Shown here one piece after another: positions 16,629 to 24,371 of a stretch of 64,000 bases of DNA. Source of the stretch: DAOUET01 sp034430155 (GTDB taxonomy: Bacteria > Chloroflexota > Anaerolineae > Anaerolineales > UBA4823); assembly GCA_034430155.1 (NCBI GenBank), contig DAOUET010000185.1, forward strand, positions 28,746 to 92,745. The letters are read 5' to 3'. Within the stretch, counting starts at the first letter, position 1. Every line of letters begins with the position of its first letter. The notes under the pieces are model-generated. The model did no database searches and was not told where the DNA came from. It saw only the letters and a list, made by a program, of their open reading frames with translations. Made by a program: the position numbers and the translations under genes.

Positions 16629-16820
16629 ATGGCGGAAATTTCACCATTTCAAGAATTACTTGACTACAGGCGGAAGGTTTCTGAATTAAACGGCTGGCTG
16701 CGCAATTCGGATTTGGAGGCTGGCGCAGGTTGCCAAGAGTTTCATCGCAGGCGCGATATTTTGTTCGTGGCACACCCCCGTTCGGCGCTTACCGATTTGC
16801 AGCGAGGGACTTTTTCCTGA
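16629..16820 (+). pseudogene. Truncated DUF1684-like fragment
   Basis: This 63-codon frame begins one base after the permease stop (TAAGATG). Its pattern, L-L-D-Y-R-R-K-V-S-E-L followed by F-H-R-R-R-D-I-L-F-V-A-H-P-R-S-A-L, resembles the first 60 residues of DUF1684 proteins, whose N-terminus has a W-R-R-x-V helix and an R-D-x-L-F-x-x-H-P-x-S-P-L motif. Full DUF1684 proteins are about 200-280 residues. After the stop at 16818-16820 I cannot find the rest of the domain in any frame before 16933. It is either a decayed remnant or a short independent gene; I favour a remnant. The family assignment is from memory and moderate. Confidence 0.4.
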
Positions 16821-16932
16821 TTAAGATATTACCCGTAAAATCCACGCGGGCATTGCCCATTGGCTCTCCAAGAAAGTTGGTTGCAAGTGGTGATTTATGC
16901 AGGTGAATTGCGATACTCGGAAGGATGATTAA

Positions 16933-17733
16933 ATGAACAGCCCGTTACGATTTGTTACGTACCTCGCTCCCAATGTATACCCGGTTTACCAATTTGTAGT
17001 GGACTATGTGGCAAAGAAGCTTGATCACCCCACTGAACTCTCTGTAGGGTCCTCCTTCGAGCAGTTTGAACGCGACGAGGCGGATGTGGGTTTTATTTGC
17101 GGACTACCTTATGTGCACCTAACCCGGCGCAGGCCTTCCCCTATCGAGCTATTGGCTGCACCTGTATTGCAGGGCGAACGTTATCAAGGTAAACCAATCT
17201 ACTTTTCAGACGTCATTGTACACAAGGAGAGCCCTTACCATTCATTTGCCGATTTGCGGGGTGGCAGCTGGTGCTATAACGACCGTGATTCTCAATCGGG
17301 TTATGGAATTACTCGCTACTGGTTGGTCAAAATGGGGGAAACAAAAGGCTTTTTCGGCGAGGTGATTGAATCTGGTTTCCATCAGAAATCAATCCAGATG
17401 GTTGCTAATGGGAAAGTAGATGCCTCAGCGATCGATTCCCAGGTGCTTGCGGTGGAATTACGCGACCATCCCCATCTGGCCTCGCAATTAAGGGTGATAG
17501 AGTCTTTTGGGCCTTCATCAATTCAACCTGTAGTGGTTAGATCCAGGCTGCCGGATGAGCTCAAGCGCCGCGTAGGTAAGATCCTGTTGACGATGGGAGA
17601 TGATCCCCAAGCCAAGGAAAAGCTTTCCTACGGATTTGTATCGAGTTTTACACCTATTGACGATAGTACCTATGATGATATCCGGCAAATGCTTGCAATC
17701 AGCGAATCGGCGGGGTTTTTATCCATAAAATAG
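16933..17733 (+). CDS. PhnD/SsuA-like periplasmic-binding-fold protein without signal peptide
   Basis: The 266-residue product has the fold pattern of phosphate/phosphonate-binding PhnD proteins. It starts with L-R-F-V-T-Y-L-A-P-N-V-Y-P, followed by the D-V-G-F-I-C-G-L-P-Y-V strand, V-H-K-E-S-P-Y-H-S-F-A-D-L-R-G, and V-D-A-S-A-I-D-S-Q-V near residue 166. Classical PhnD proteins are secreted, but no signal peptide or lipobox is present here. No phosphonate permease or ATPase is adjacent; the neighbouring transporter is a peptide type with its own binding protein. It could be a cytoplasmic ligand sensor or an enzyme-associated binding protein. GGAAGGA precedes the ATG. Confidence 0.75.
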   Translation: MNSPLRFVTYLAPNVYPVYQFVVDYVAKKLDHPTELSVGSSFEQFERDEADVGFICGLPYVHLTRRRPSPIELLAAPVLQGERYQGKPIYFSDVIVHKESPYHSFADLRGGSWCYNDRDSQSGYGITRYWLVKMGETKGFFGEVIESGFHQKSIQMVANGKVDASAIDSQVLAVELRDHPHLASQLRVIESFGPSSIQPVVVRSRLPDELKRRVGKILLTMGDDPQAKEKLSYGFVSSFTPIDDSTYDDIRQMLAISESAGFLSIK

Positions 17734-17739
17734 GCTTCC

Positions 17740-17768
17740 TTGACAGGTCAATGGCACTCAGATACAAT
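17740..17768 (+). promoter_or_regulatory. Promoter of tRNA-Ala(CGC)
   Basis: TTGACA (17740-17745), a 17-base spacer, then TACAAT (17763-17768). The start would be near 17775, about 10 bases upstream of the mature tRNA. Confidence 0.75.
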
Positions 17769-17785
17769 CAATTTAGTTTGATTAA

Positions 17786-17858
17786 GGGCCTGTAGCGCAG
17801 TTGGGAGCGCGCATCAATCGCACTGATGAGGTCGCGGGTTCGAATCCCGCCAGGTCCA
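17786..17858 (+). tRNA. tRNA-Ala (anticodon CGC)
   Basis: A 73-base cloverleaf. The acceptor stem GGGCCTG pairs with CAGGTCC and includes the G3-U70 pair that identifies alanine tRNAs. The D arm is GCGC/GCGC. The anticodon stem CATCA/TGATG encloses ATCGCAC with anticodon CGC. The T arm is GCGGG-TTCGAAT-CCCGC. The discriminator base is A. The CCA end is not encoded. Confidence 0.9.
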
Positions 17859-17862
17859 CTTA

Positions 17863-17891
17863 TTGACGGATGAGTTTTTTGAGGGTAAAAT
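17863..17891 (+). promoter_or_regulatory. Promoter of tRNA-Ala(GGC)
   Basis: TTGACG (17863-17868), a 17-base spacer and TAAAAT (17886-17891) lie between the two tRNA genes, so the second appears to have its own promoter. Confidence 0.6.
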
Positions 17892-17910
17892 CCGTCGAAC
17901 AAGAAGACAG

Positions 17911-17983
17911 GGGCCCATAGCGCAGTTGGGAGCGCGTCTCAATGGCATTGAGAAGGTCGTGGGTTCGAATCCCACTGGGTCCA
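17911..17983 (+). tRNA. tRNA-Ala (anticodon GGC)
   Basis: A 73-base cloverleaf very similar to its neighbour. The acceptor is GGGCCCA/TGGGTCC with G3-U70, the D arm GCGC/GCGC, the anticodon stem TCTCA/TGAGA enclosing ATGGCAT (anticodon GGC), the T arm GTGGG-TTCGAAT-CCCAC, and discriminator A. CCA is not encoded. Differences from the CGC copy are confined mainly to the anticodon and T arms. Confidence 0.92.
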
Positions 17984-18036
17984 CTCAAAATATAAAGATT
18001 GGTTGGCCAGTTTGTTAGCATGGTAATCCAAATGGG

Positions 18037-18064
18037 CTGACAGATTGGTCCTTCGATTTATAAG
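18037..18064 (+). promoter_or_regulatory. Probable promoter of the leuS T-box transcript
   Basis: CTGACA (18037-18042), a 16-base spacer and TATAAG (18059-18064). The predicted start near 18071 falls just before the first helix of the T-box leader. Confidence 0.5.
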
Positions 18065-18070
18065 GTTTTA

Positions 18071-18390
18071 GCAGGAGTAGTAGATCATCCATCAGCGAGT
18101 CGGGAGAGCGAGGTGTGAGCCCGGCAAGGTGCTCCTGGAGCACGATATTTTGGATTATTAGGATTGAACTCGCCTGCCATCTCCTTTTCAGGGGATAGAC
18201 CTCAGCGGTGAAAGCCAATTGGCGAGGGTAAGTTGTCTCGCCAGGTGTGGATCTATTAGCCGGTGGCGGGTTTCGCCCGTTATTGCGAATCAGAGCGGCC
18301 CAGCCTTTGTGAAATGCACTTGGCTGGGCAAGCAGGGTGGTACCGCGGATAACCCTTCGTCCCTGAATTTGGACGGAGGGTTTTTAATTT
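18071..18390 (+). promoter_or_regulatory. T-box riboswitch controlling leuS (tRNA-Leu sensing)
   Basis: The leader has the elements of a transcriptional T-box. Stem I (about 18085-18200) carries a candidate specifier codon CTC at 18169-18171 after GAA, matching leucine. The T-box consensus G-G-G-T-G-G-T-A-C-C-G-C-G-G lies at 18335-18348; its bulge pairs with the uncharged tRNA acceptor end. Directly after it is an 11-bp terminator hairpin (ACCCTTCGTCC 18352-18362 with GGACGGAGGGT 18371-18381) and a T run. Uncharged tRNA-Leu would favour the antiterminator and leuS expression. The downstream gene is leucyl-tRNA synthetase, which supports the assignment. The exact helices of stem I were not folded by computation. 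Confidence 0.9.
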
Positions 18391-18654
18391 ATTGGGAAAC
18401 CGGTGATTAGGAAGATGTTCTTTTTGATTTACCGGGATAGGAACTTGCAATGGCGGTGCCCAATTTGTCAAACGACTCTGTCTAGCCACAAGGCTGGTGG
18501 AGGTGTAAGTTGAGTTGTCTATGGAGGCATCACGGTCCTGGTGGTCAAAGTTTGGATTTATCGATTCAAACAGAATGGTTATAATCGGAGAAGAAGACAG
18601 TAGATATCCTAACGGTAATTTATGGTGAAAATTTGTAAGGTTGGAGAAAAGACA

Positions 18655-21477
18655 ATGAGTGATTATGCTGCATACAACCCGGTGGAGATTGAACCCAAAT
18701 GGCAAGCACGCTGGGAAGCTGATGGACTATACCATGCCGATAGGGATGCTTTGCGACCAAAGCACTACGCCCTCACGATGTTGCCCTATCCTTCGGGCGA
18801 TTTGCATATTGGTCACTGGTACGCTATGACCCCGTCAGATGCCCGTGCCAGGTTTATGCGGATGCGTGGTTATAATGTGATGTTCCCTATGGGATTTGAT
18901 GCCTTTGGCTTACCAGCCGAGAACGCGGCTATCCAACGCAATATCCATCCCAAAGAATGGACATATGCAAATATTGAGCGCATGCGAAAGCAACTGAAAA
19001 GCATGGGCGCCATGTTTGACTGGCGTAGAGAAGCAATCTCTTCCGATCCGGAATACTATCACTGGACCGAGTGGTTTTTCATTCAATTGTTCAAACACGG
19101 ATTGGCGTATCGAAAGATGGCGTTAGTGGATTGGTGCCCACATTGCAATACGACTCTGGCGCGCGAGCAGGTTTGGGGGGAAGATCGCCACTGCGAACGC
19201 TGCGGTACTCCAGTGATTAAGAAAGACCTGGAGCAGTGGTTTTTCAAAACGACCGATTACGCCGAGGAATTGCTGGATTTCTCACACATGGACTGGCCCG
19301 AAAGGGTTGAGTTGCTGCAAACAAATTGGATTGGCAGGAGTGAGGGTGCAGAAGTTCATTTCGAGGTGGACCGGTCGACGCTACCCCCCGGCGGAGAGAT
19401 CTCTGAAAGTGACGCCCGCATCACAGTTTTTACCACCAGACCGGATACCTTGTGGGGAGCAACTTTTATGGTTCTGGCTCCGGAACACCCTCTGGTGGCC
19501 AAAATAAGTATGCCAGAGCACCAAGATGCGGTGCATGCCTATGTTCAACAGGCCTTACGCCAAAGCGATATCCAACGAGAATCGATCGACAAGGAAAAAA
19601 CGGGCGTATTTACAGGCGGTTATGCGATCAATCCTGTCAACGGCGAGCGGATACCCATTTGGATCGCGGATTACGTGCTGATGACCTATGGCACCGGAGC
19701 CATCATGGCTGTCCCCGCGCACGATGAGAGGGATTTTGAATTTGCGCTAAAGTTTGGATTGCCAATTATGCCTGTAATCGACCGGCCTGATGGATTGACA
19801 AAATCTTTTGTAGTAGCCGGCAGCATGGAAAATGGTTTTAGCGAGTCGCTGCGAGCGGAGGGGATTCAATTCGAAGAAAATGACGACGGTTTGTACGTCA
19901 CGATACTTGTGGAAAAGTTAGACAGGTATATCGCCCTAGCTAAGAGATTCATCCGGCCTGGTTCTTGGAATGAAGTTGTCGGTATGGGTTGGGTTTTTAT
20001 TTTTGAGGATGGCTTGTGGGAATGGGATTCGTTAGAAAGCGATGGGTTCATCCTGGCAAAATGCAAAGTATTGGAACCGAAGGTCCGGATGGCGCGCACC
20101 ATCATGGAAATGCTATGGGGATGCGAATTCTACCGCGATGCGCTCTACCATGATGTCTATGGAACCATGATCCATTCGGGTGCGTTCAGCGCTACTCCTG
20201 GCGAGATAGCCCGCCAAACGGTGACGGAATGGCTGGAAGAGAGAGGTTTCGGGCAAAGTGCGGTAAATTACCGCTTACGTGATTGGCTGATCTCACGCCA
20301 GCGTTATTGGGGCGCGCCTATTCCAATCGTTTACTGCCCGCAACACGGTGCAGTTCCAGTTCCAGAAGATCAACTACCTGTCCTACTGCCGGATGATGTG
20401 GAGTGGTTGCCCACCGGGCAAAGTCCATTGAAACTCCACAAAACCTGGAAGCATACTACCTGCCCAGTTTGCGGGGAACCTGCAGTGCGTGAGACCGATA
20501 CCATGGATACCTTTATGTGCTCGTCCTGGTATCACCTGCGCTATCTCAGCCCGCACTACGCCGATGGGCCTTTTGACCCGGATGAGTATGAGTATTGGAT
20601 GCCTGTAGACACCTATACTGGTGGAATCGAACATGCCACGATGCACTTGATCTACACACGCTTTTTCCATAAAGCTTGCCGGGATATGGGTATAACTGAA
20701 GGACCTGAACCGATGGTGCAACTACGCAACCAGGGCATTATCCTGGGCGAGGACTCCGAGAAGATGTCAAAGAGTCGTGGAAATGTGGTTGCCCCTGACG
20801 AGTTGGTGGATCAATATGGTGCTGACACTGTTCGGGCATACCTGATGTTTTTCGCACGTTGGGATCTGGGTGGACCGTGGAACAGCGGCGGTATTGAGGG
20901 TACTGCACGCTGGATTCGACGGGTTTGGGCGCTGCTCAATGAAACGACTTTGAGATCCAAGCAGAATGGAAGCCCTACGCCAGAGGTGTTGCGAGCGCTT
21001 CGACGCAAGCTGCATCAAACCTTGCGCCAGGTCACCTATGACTTTGAAAATTTTGAATTTAACACCATCGTATCCGCTCTGATGGAATTGCTAAACGAGA
21101 TGTACAAAGCCCGCGATGCGGGGGTTGAAGGTACACCCGAATGGGAAGAAGCGGTCTATATTTACCTGCGAATGATGGCTCCGGTGACACCACATGTAGC
21201 TGAGGAGCTATGGACAGAAATCATGGGAAAAGCATACTCGGTGCATATGCAAGCCTGGCCCGAGGTGGATGAGAAAGCCGAGAAGGAAGAAGAAATCACA
21301 CTGGTTGTGCAGGTGGATGGAAAAGTGCGTGATCGCATTACGGTACCGGCAGGGATAAGTGATGATCAGGCTAAAGCGATAGCGCTGGCGAGTGAAACAG
21401 TACAAAAATATCTTGATGGCAAGCAGCCACGCAAGATCATTCTGGTGCCGGGTAAGCTCGTGAATATGGTCAGATAA
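18655..21477 (+). CDS. leuS: Leucyl-tRNA synthetase
   Basis: The 940-residue enzyme attaches leucine to tRNA-Leu in the cytoplasm. Class I signatures are present: the HIGH-type motif S-G-D-L-H-I-G-H-W (near residue 42) and K-M-S-K-S-R-G-N (near 703). Zinc-binding cysteine pairs occur in C-P-H-C-N and C-E-R-C-G, and the large CP1 editing domain contains the T-T-R-P-D-T-L-W-G motif. The length is at the long end for bacterial LeuRS (about 800-880), partly from an insertion of about 100 residues between the editing domain and the second half (about 390-510). The ATG at 18655 is chosen because GGAG stands 8 bases upstream; the frame is open from 18622. A T-box riboswitch regulates it. Confidence 0.96.
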   Translation: MSDYAAYNPVEIEPKWQARWEADGLYHADRDALRPKHYALTMLPYPSGDLHIGHWYAMTPSDARARFMRMRGYNVMFPMGFDAFGLPAENAAIQRNIHPKEWTYANIERMRKQLKSMGAMFDWRREAISSDPEYYHWTEWFFIQLFKHGLAYRKMALVDWCPHCNTTLAREQVWGEDRHCERCGTPVIKKDLEQWFFKTTDYAEELLDFSHMDWPERVELLQTNWIGRSEGAEVHFEVDRSTLPPGGEISESDARITVFTTRPDTLWGATFMVLAPEHPLVAKISMPEHQDAVHAYVQQALRQSDIQRESIDKEKTGVFTGGYAINPVNGERIPIWIADYVLMTYGTGAIMAVPAHDERDFEFALKFGLPIMPVIDRPDGLTKSFVVAGSMENGFSESLRAEGIQFEENDDGLYVTILVEKLDRYIALAKRFIRPGSWNEVVGMGWVFIFEDGLWEWDSLESDGFILAKCKVLEPKVRMARTIMEMLWGCEFYRDALYHDVYGTMIHSGAFSATPGEIARQTVTEWLEERGFGQSAVNYRLRDWLISRQRYWGAPIPIVYCPQHGAVPVPEDQLPVLLPDDVEWLPTGQSPLKLHKTWKHTTCPVCGEPAVRETDTMDTFMCSSWYHLRYLSPHYADGPFDPDEYEYWMPVDTYTGGIEHATMHLIYTRFFHKACRDMGITEGPEPMVQLRNQGIILGEDSEKMSKSRGNVVAPDELVDQYGADTVRAYLMFFARWDLGGPWNSGGIEGTARWIRRVWALLNETTLRSKQNGSPTPEVLRALRRKLHQTLRQVTYDFENFEFNTIVSALMELLNEMYKARDAGVEGTPEWEEAVYIYLRMMAPVTPHVAEELWTEIMGKAYSVHMQAWPEVDEKAEKEEEITLVVQVDGKVRDRITVPAGISDDQAKAIALASETVQKYLDGKQPRKIILVPGKLVNMVR

Positions 21478-21704
21478 AAAATCTGTGTTTGTCTGTATGG
21501 CGGAACCCGCGTGGCTTCACTGAAAAAGTACCACGATCCGTTATCAGGTAATTTTTGTGATCGGAGATGGCAGGAACTAACAGGAATATTGCACACTCTG
21601 GTTGGTGGGGATTTTACAAGTATTTTACAAGAGGTTTATTGCTATTTCTTTGTAAAGTTCAATAATCAGGGAATATGAAACCGCCCTAATGATGGAGTTT
21701 ACCG

Positions 21705-22388
21705 ATGCGTTTGGAAGATATGAACTGGTTCGACGTAGAAAGCTATCTCAAGCATGATGACCGGCTCATCTTGGTTTTGGGCGCCTGCGAGCAACATGGC
21801 TATCTCAGCTTATTGACTGATGTAAAAATCCCCCAGGCTTTGGCGGATGCAGCCAGCCAACAGACGAACGTGCTGGTTGCCCCTCCCTTAAACTTCGGCG
21901 CTTCCCCATATTTTCTTAAATATCCTGGAACGCTCAGCCTGCGCATTTCGACCATACTCGACTTGGTTGAAGATCTCGTGCGTTCGGCATATGGTCAAGG
22001 TTTCCACCGTATTCTGGTGATGAATGGCCATGGAGGCAATGACGCCTCACGAGGGCGACTTTACGAGTTGACCAACCAGCTGCCTGACTTGCGCCTGGCA
22101 TGGTATGCCTGGTGGCAATCTCACAGTGTAGAAGTACTCGCCCAAAAATATGATCTCAAACCTTATCACGCCAGCTGGCTAGAGGCGTTCTCCTTCACAA
22201 AAGTCAGCCCATTGCCCGAGGGAGAGAAACCCCCAGCTCATATCCCTGGCTTGATGGGGGCGGAGCAGGCACGCCAAGTCTATGGAGATGGGGTTTTTGG
22301 AGGCCGATATTCAGTCGGCACTGAGATCATGGATGAGTTATTCAGGGTTACCTTAGAGGATGTTTTACAATTATTACATTTTGAATAG
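21705..22388 (+). CDS. Creatininase family protein
   Basis: A 227-residue metal-dependent amidohydrolase-type protein of the creatininase / FAPy deformylase family. The expected ligands are visible: the glutamate and histidine in G-A-C-E-Q-H-G, the aspartate in L-L-T-D, the histidine in N-G-H-G-G-N, and a later glutamate in V-G-T-E-I-M-D-E. K-Y-P-G-T-L-S-L stands where the family has F-P-G-T-x-S-L. Members hydrolyse creatinine, formamidopyrimidines or mycofactocin precursors; the substrate here is unknown. It is followed after 120 bases by ridA on the same strand, and a shared role in nitrogenous metabolite clean-up is conceivable. Confidence 0.85.
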   Translation: MRLEDMNWFDVESYLKHDDRLILVLGACEQHGYLSLLTDVKIPQALADAASQQTNVLVAPPLNFGASPYFLKYPGTLSLRISTILDLVEDLVRSAYGQGFHRILVMNGHGGNDASRGRLYELTNQLPDLRLAWYAWWQSHSVEVLAQKYDLKPYHASWLEAFSFTKVSPLPEGEKPPAHIPGLMGAEQARQVYGDGVFGGRYSVGTEIMDELFRVTLEDVLQLLHFE

Positions 22389-22507
22389 AGATGACTTCTC
22401 GGAGCAGAAGTCGCCGAGACAGGAAGGACGAGCAATAATTGTGGCACTCGCTTTGACCATTAGCACCCTCGGTATTAAAATGAGAGCCAATCCACAGGAG
22501 GTCGGAA

Positions 22508-22897
22508 ATGCAGGGTAAACAGGTTATCGAGACAAAAGAAGCGCCCGAAGTGATCGGGCCATATTCGGTTGGAATCCGTGCTGGTAGGTTTGTGTTCACC
22601 GCCGGGCAGATTGGCATTAAACCCCCCTCCGGGGAGGTAGTTCCCGGAGGTGTTGAAGCTGAAACACGGCAGGCCTTGGTTAATCTATCTAAAGTGCTCC
22701 AAGCGGGAGGGTCTTCATTGGATCAAGTGGTAAAAACCACTGTTTTCCTGCGAGATATGCAAGACTTCGCCAAAATGAACGGCGTATATGCCGAGTTCTT
22801 CAAAGAAAACCCTCCGGCGCGGTCTGCGGTACAAGTCGCGGCTCTTCCAAAAGGAGTAGCCGTGGAAATTGAAGCAATTGCCATTGGTGGCGAGTGA
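22508..22897 (+). CDS. RidA family enamine/imine deaminase
   Basis: A 129-residue protein of the YjgF/YER057c/UK114 family, which hydrolyses reactive 2-aminoacrylate and related enamines released by PLP enzymes. Family motifs include I-G-P-Y-S-V-G near residue 20, F-V-F-T-A-G-Q-I-G, and the C-terminal R-S-A-V-Q-V-A-A-L-P-K-G-V-A-V-E-I-E-A containing the substrate-carboxylate arginine. It is a trimeric cytoplasmic protein in all characterised cases. AGGAGG lies 6 bases before the ATG. Repeat copy 3 begins about 10 bases after its stop. Confidence 0.94.
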   Translation: MQGKQVIETKEAPEVIGPYSVGIRAGRFVFTAGQIGIKPPSGEVVPGGVEAETRQALVNLSKVLQAGGSSLDQVVKTTVFLRDMQDFAKMNGVYAEFFKENPPARSAVQVAALPKGVAVEIEAIAIGGE

Positions 22898-22906
22898 TAT
22901 AGTTAT

Positions 22907-23002
22907 TATAGTAGTTACGCAGTTCAGGGGAAAATCGGGGGTGTTTGGGCGGGTGTTGCCCGCCCAAACACCCCCATCCTCCCACCAACTGTGTAAGTCC
23001 TA
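22907..23002. repeat. Palindromic interspersed repeat, copy 3
   Basis: Same orientation as copy 1, with ends T-A-G-T-A-G-T-TACGCAGTTCAGG and CAACTGTGTAAGTCCTA. The inner stem is the longest of the three, 17 bp (GGGGGTGTTTGGGCGGG / CCCGCCCAAACACCCCC) with a five-base loop. It lies between ridA and the decayed two-component gene and begins right after the ridA stop. Confidence 0.85.
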
Positions 23003-23020
23003 TATTATTTGGGGTTTTGA

Positions 23021-23322
23021 ATGTCAGGTGAACTGATCCTGATTGTTGATGATGAGCCTAACATCGTCCAACTGGCTCGTATGTACCTTAAAAGGGTGGG
23101 GTTTCGGGTGGAGGCGGTAGGTGATGGTTGGGCAGCTCTGGCAGCTCTGGATGAAATGCGACCAGCCAGGTGGATAAATCACAAATTGGAGCGGAAAACC
23201 GTGGGGCCGGCTTGGGATTGGCGATTGCCCGCGAAATTGTACAAGCTCATCAAGGAGAGATATTCGCCTATAGCAACCGGGGAGATGGTAGCGTTTTTGT
23301 GGTAAAACTTCCCTTTGCCTAA
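23021..23322 (+). pseudogene. Deletion-fused remnant of a response regulator and a histidine kinase
   Basis: The first 48 or so codons (23021 to about 23166) are the N-terminus of a receiver domain: L-I-V-D-D-E-P-N-I-V with the acidic pair, up to A-L-D-E-M-R-P. The phospho-acceptor aspartate and everything after it are missing. From about 23170 a different frame encodes the end of a histidine kinase: V-D-K-S, then G-A-G-L-G-L-A-I-A-R-E-I-V (G2 box) and the final strand ending L-P-F-A and TAA at 23320-23322. The second part is shifted by two bases relative to the first. A deletion has thus joined a receiver gene to the last 50 codons of a kinase. The 94-codon frame read straight across is not a real protein. 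Confidence 0.85.
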
Positions 23323-23378
23323 TCAGGTGACCTAAGTTGAGACTAATTATTGTGACGAAGCTATACGGACCATAAGCT

Positions 23379-24371
23379 ATGCCTAGTGTATCCATCGTGG
23401 TGCCATGTTACAATGAACAAGACACGATCCGGTTGTTATTGGAAGCGGTCTGCGGGCAAAGCTACCCATTAGAAGATATGGAAGTGGTCATCGCAGATGG
23501 ACTTTCTACCGATTGCACCCGACAAGTGATCGCAACGTTTCAAAACGAACATCCCGATCTCTGCGTGAGGATTGTAGATAATCCTGAGCATGTCATCCCG
23601 GTTGGGATCAACCGGGCGCTGGCAATTGCTAAGGGCGATTACATCGTGCGATTGGATGCGCATTCTATACCTCACCAAGATTACGTTACCAGATGTGTAG
23701 ATGCTCTGAGGGAAGGTCTGGGTGATAATGTAGGCGGAATTTGGGAGATCCGGCCAGGTGGGGAAAGCTGGCAATCTAGGGCAATTGCCGTCGCGGCTGC
23801 TCACCCTTTGGGCGTGGGCGATGCTCGCTATCGGTTAGGCGGAAAAGCCCGGGTGGTGGACACGGTTCCTTTTGGAGCTTTTCATCGAGAATTAGTTGCA
23901 CGGGTTGGCGCTTTTGATGAGACGCTGATGACGAACGAGGATTATGAGTTCAATGTGCGCGTGCGCCGGTCAGGCGGGGTCATTTGGATGGATCCCGCTA
24001 TTCGTTCAACGTACTTTTCCCGTGGATCGATGGTTGAATTAGCCAAGCAATATTGGCGTTATGGTTACTGGAAAGCTCGCATGATACGGCGTTATCCAGA
24101 CACGCTCCGTTGGCGACAGCTATCAGGAGCTTTCGTGCTCAGCTTTCCAATCCTGGGAATTTTAGCGATATGGTATGCGCTGGCGCGCATGTTGCTTGGC
24201 CTAGAAGTGGCCCTTTATGCTTTAGCCTTACTGGTTACGGGCGCTCAAACCGCTTTGGAGAAGCGCGACCCGGTTTTATTGATGGGCGTGCCTTTGGCAA
24301 TTGCCATTATGCATTTTGCATGGGGCACAGCCTTTTTGTTCAGCCTATTCAGTTCCATGTTTGGTTTATGA
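23379..24371 (+). CDS. Family 2 glycosyltransferase (ExoA-like)
   Basis: A 330-residue GT-A glycosyltransferase with C-terminal membrane helices. The N-terminal V-S-I-V-V-P-C-Y-N-E-Q-D-T-I, the D-G-L-S-T-D motif and the nucleotide-sugar site R-L-D-A-H-S-I-P are followed by V-D-T-V-P-F-G-A-F-H-R and N-E-D-Y-E-F-N-V-R, which contains the probable catalytic acid. This motif series matches succinoglycan ExoA-type beta-glucosyltransferases. Two or three transmembrane segments occupy residues about 245-325. It should add a sugar to a lipid-linked intermediate at the inner face of the membrane. Its stop overlaps the start of the phosphoglycosyl transferase (ATGA). Confidence 0.88.
   Translation: MPSVSIVVPCYNEQDTIRLLLEAVCGQSYPLEDMEVVIADGLSTDCTRQVIATFQNEHPDLCVRIVDNPEHVIPVGINRALAIAKGDYIVRLDAHSIPHQDYVTRCVDALREGLGDNVGGIWEIRPGGESWQSRAIAVAAAHPLGVGDARYRLGGKARVVDTVPFGAFHRELVARVGAFDETLMTNEDYEFNVRVRRSGGVIWMDPAIRSTYFSRGSMVELAKQYWRYGYWKARMIRRYPDTLRWRQLSGAFVLSFPILGILAIWYALARMLLGLEVALYALALLVTGAQTALEKRDPVLLMGVPLAIAIMHFAWGTAFLFSLFSSMFGL

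Noticed and set aside
17786..17983. One of the tRNAs as a selenocysteine tRNA
   Set aside because: Both are 73 bases with G3-U70 and alanine anticodons; tRNA-Sec is about 90-100 bases with a long variable arm and anticodon TCA.
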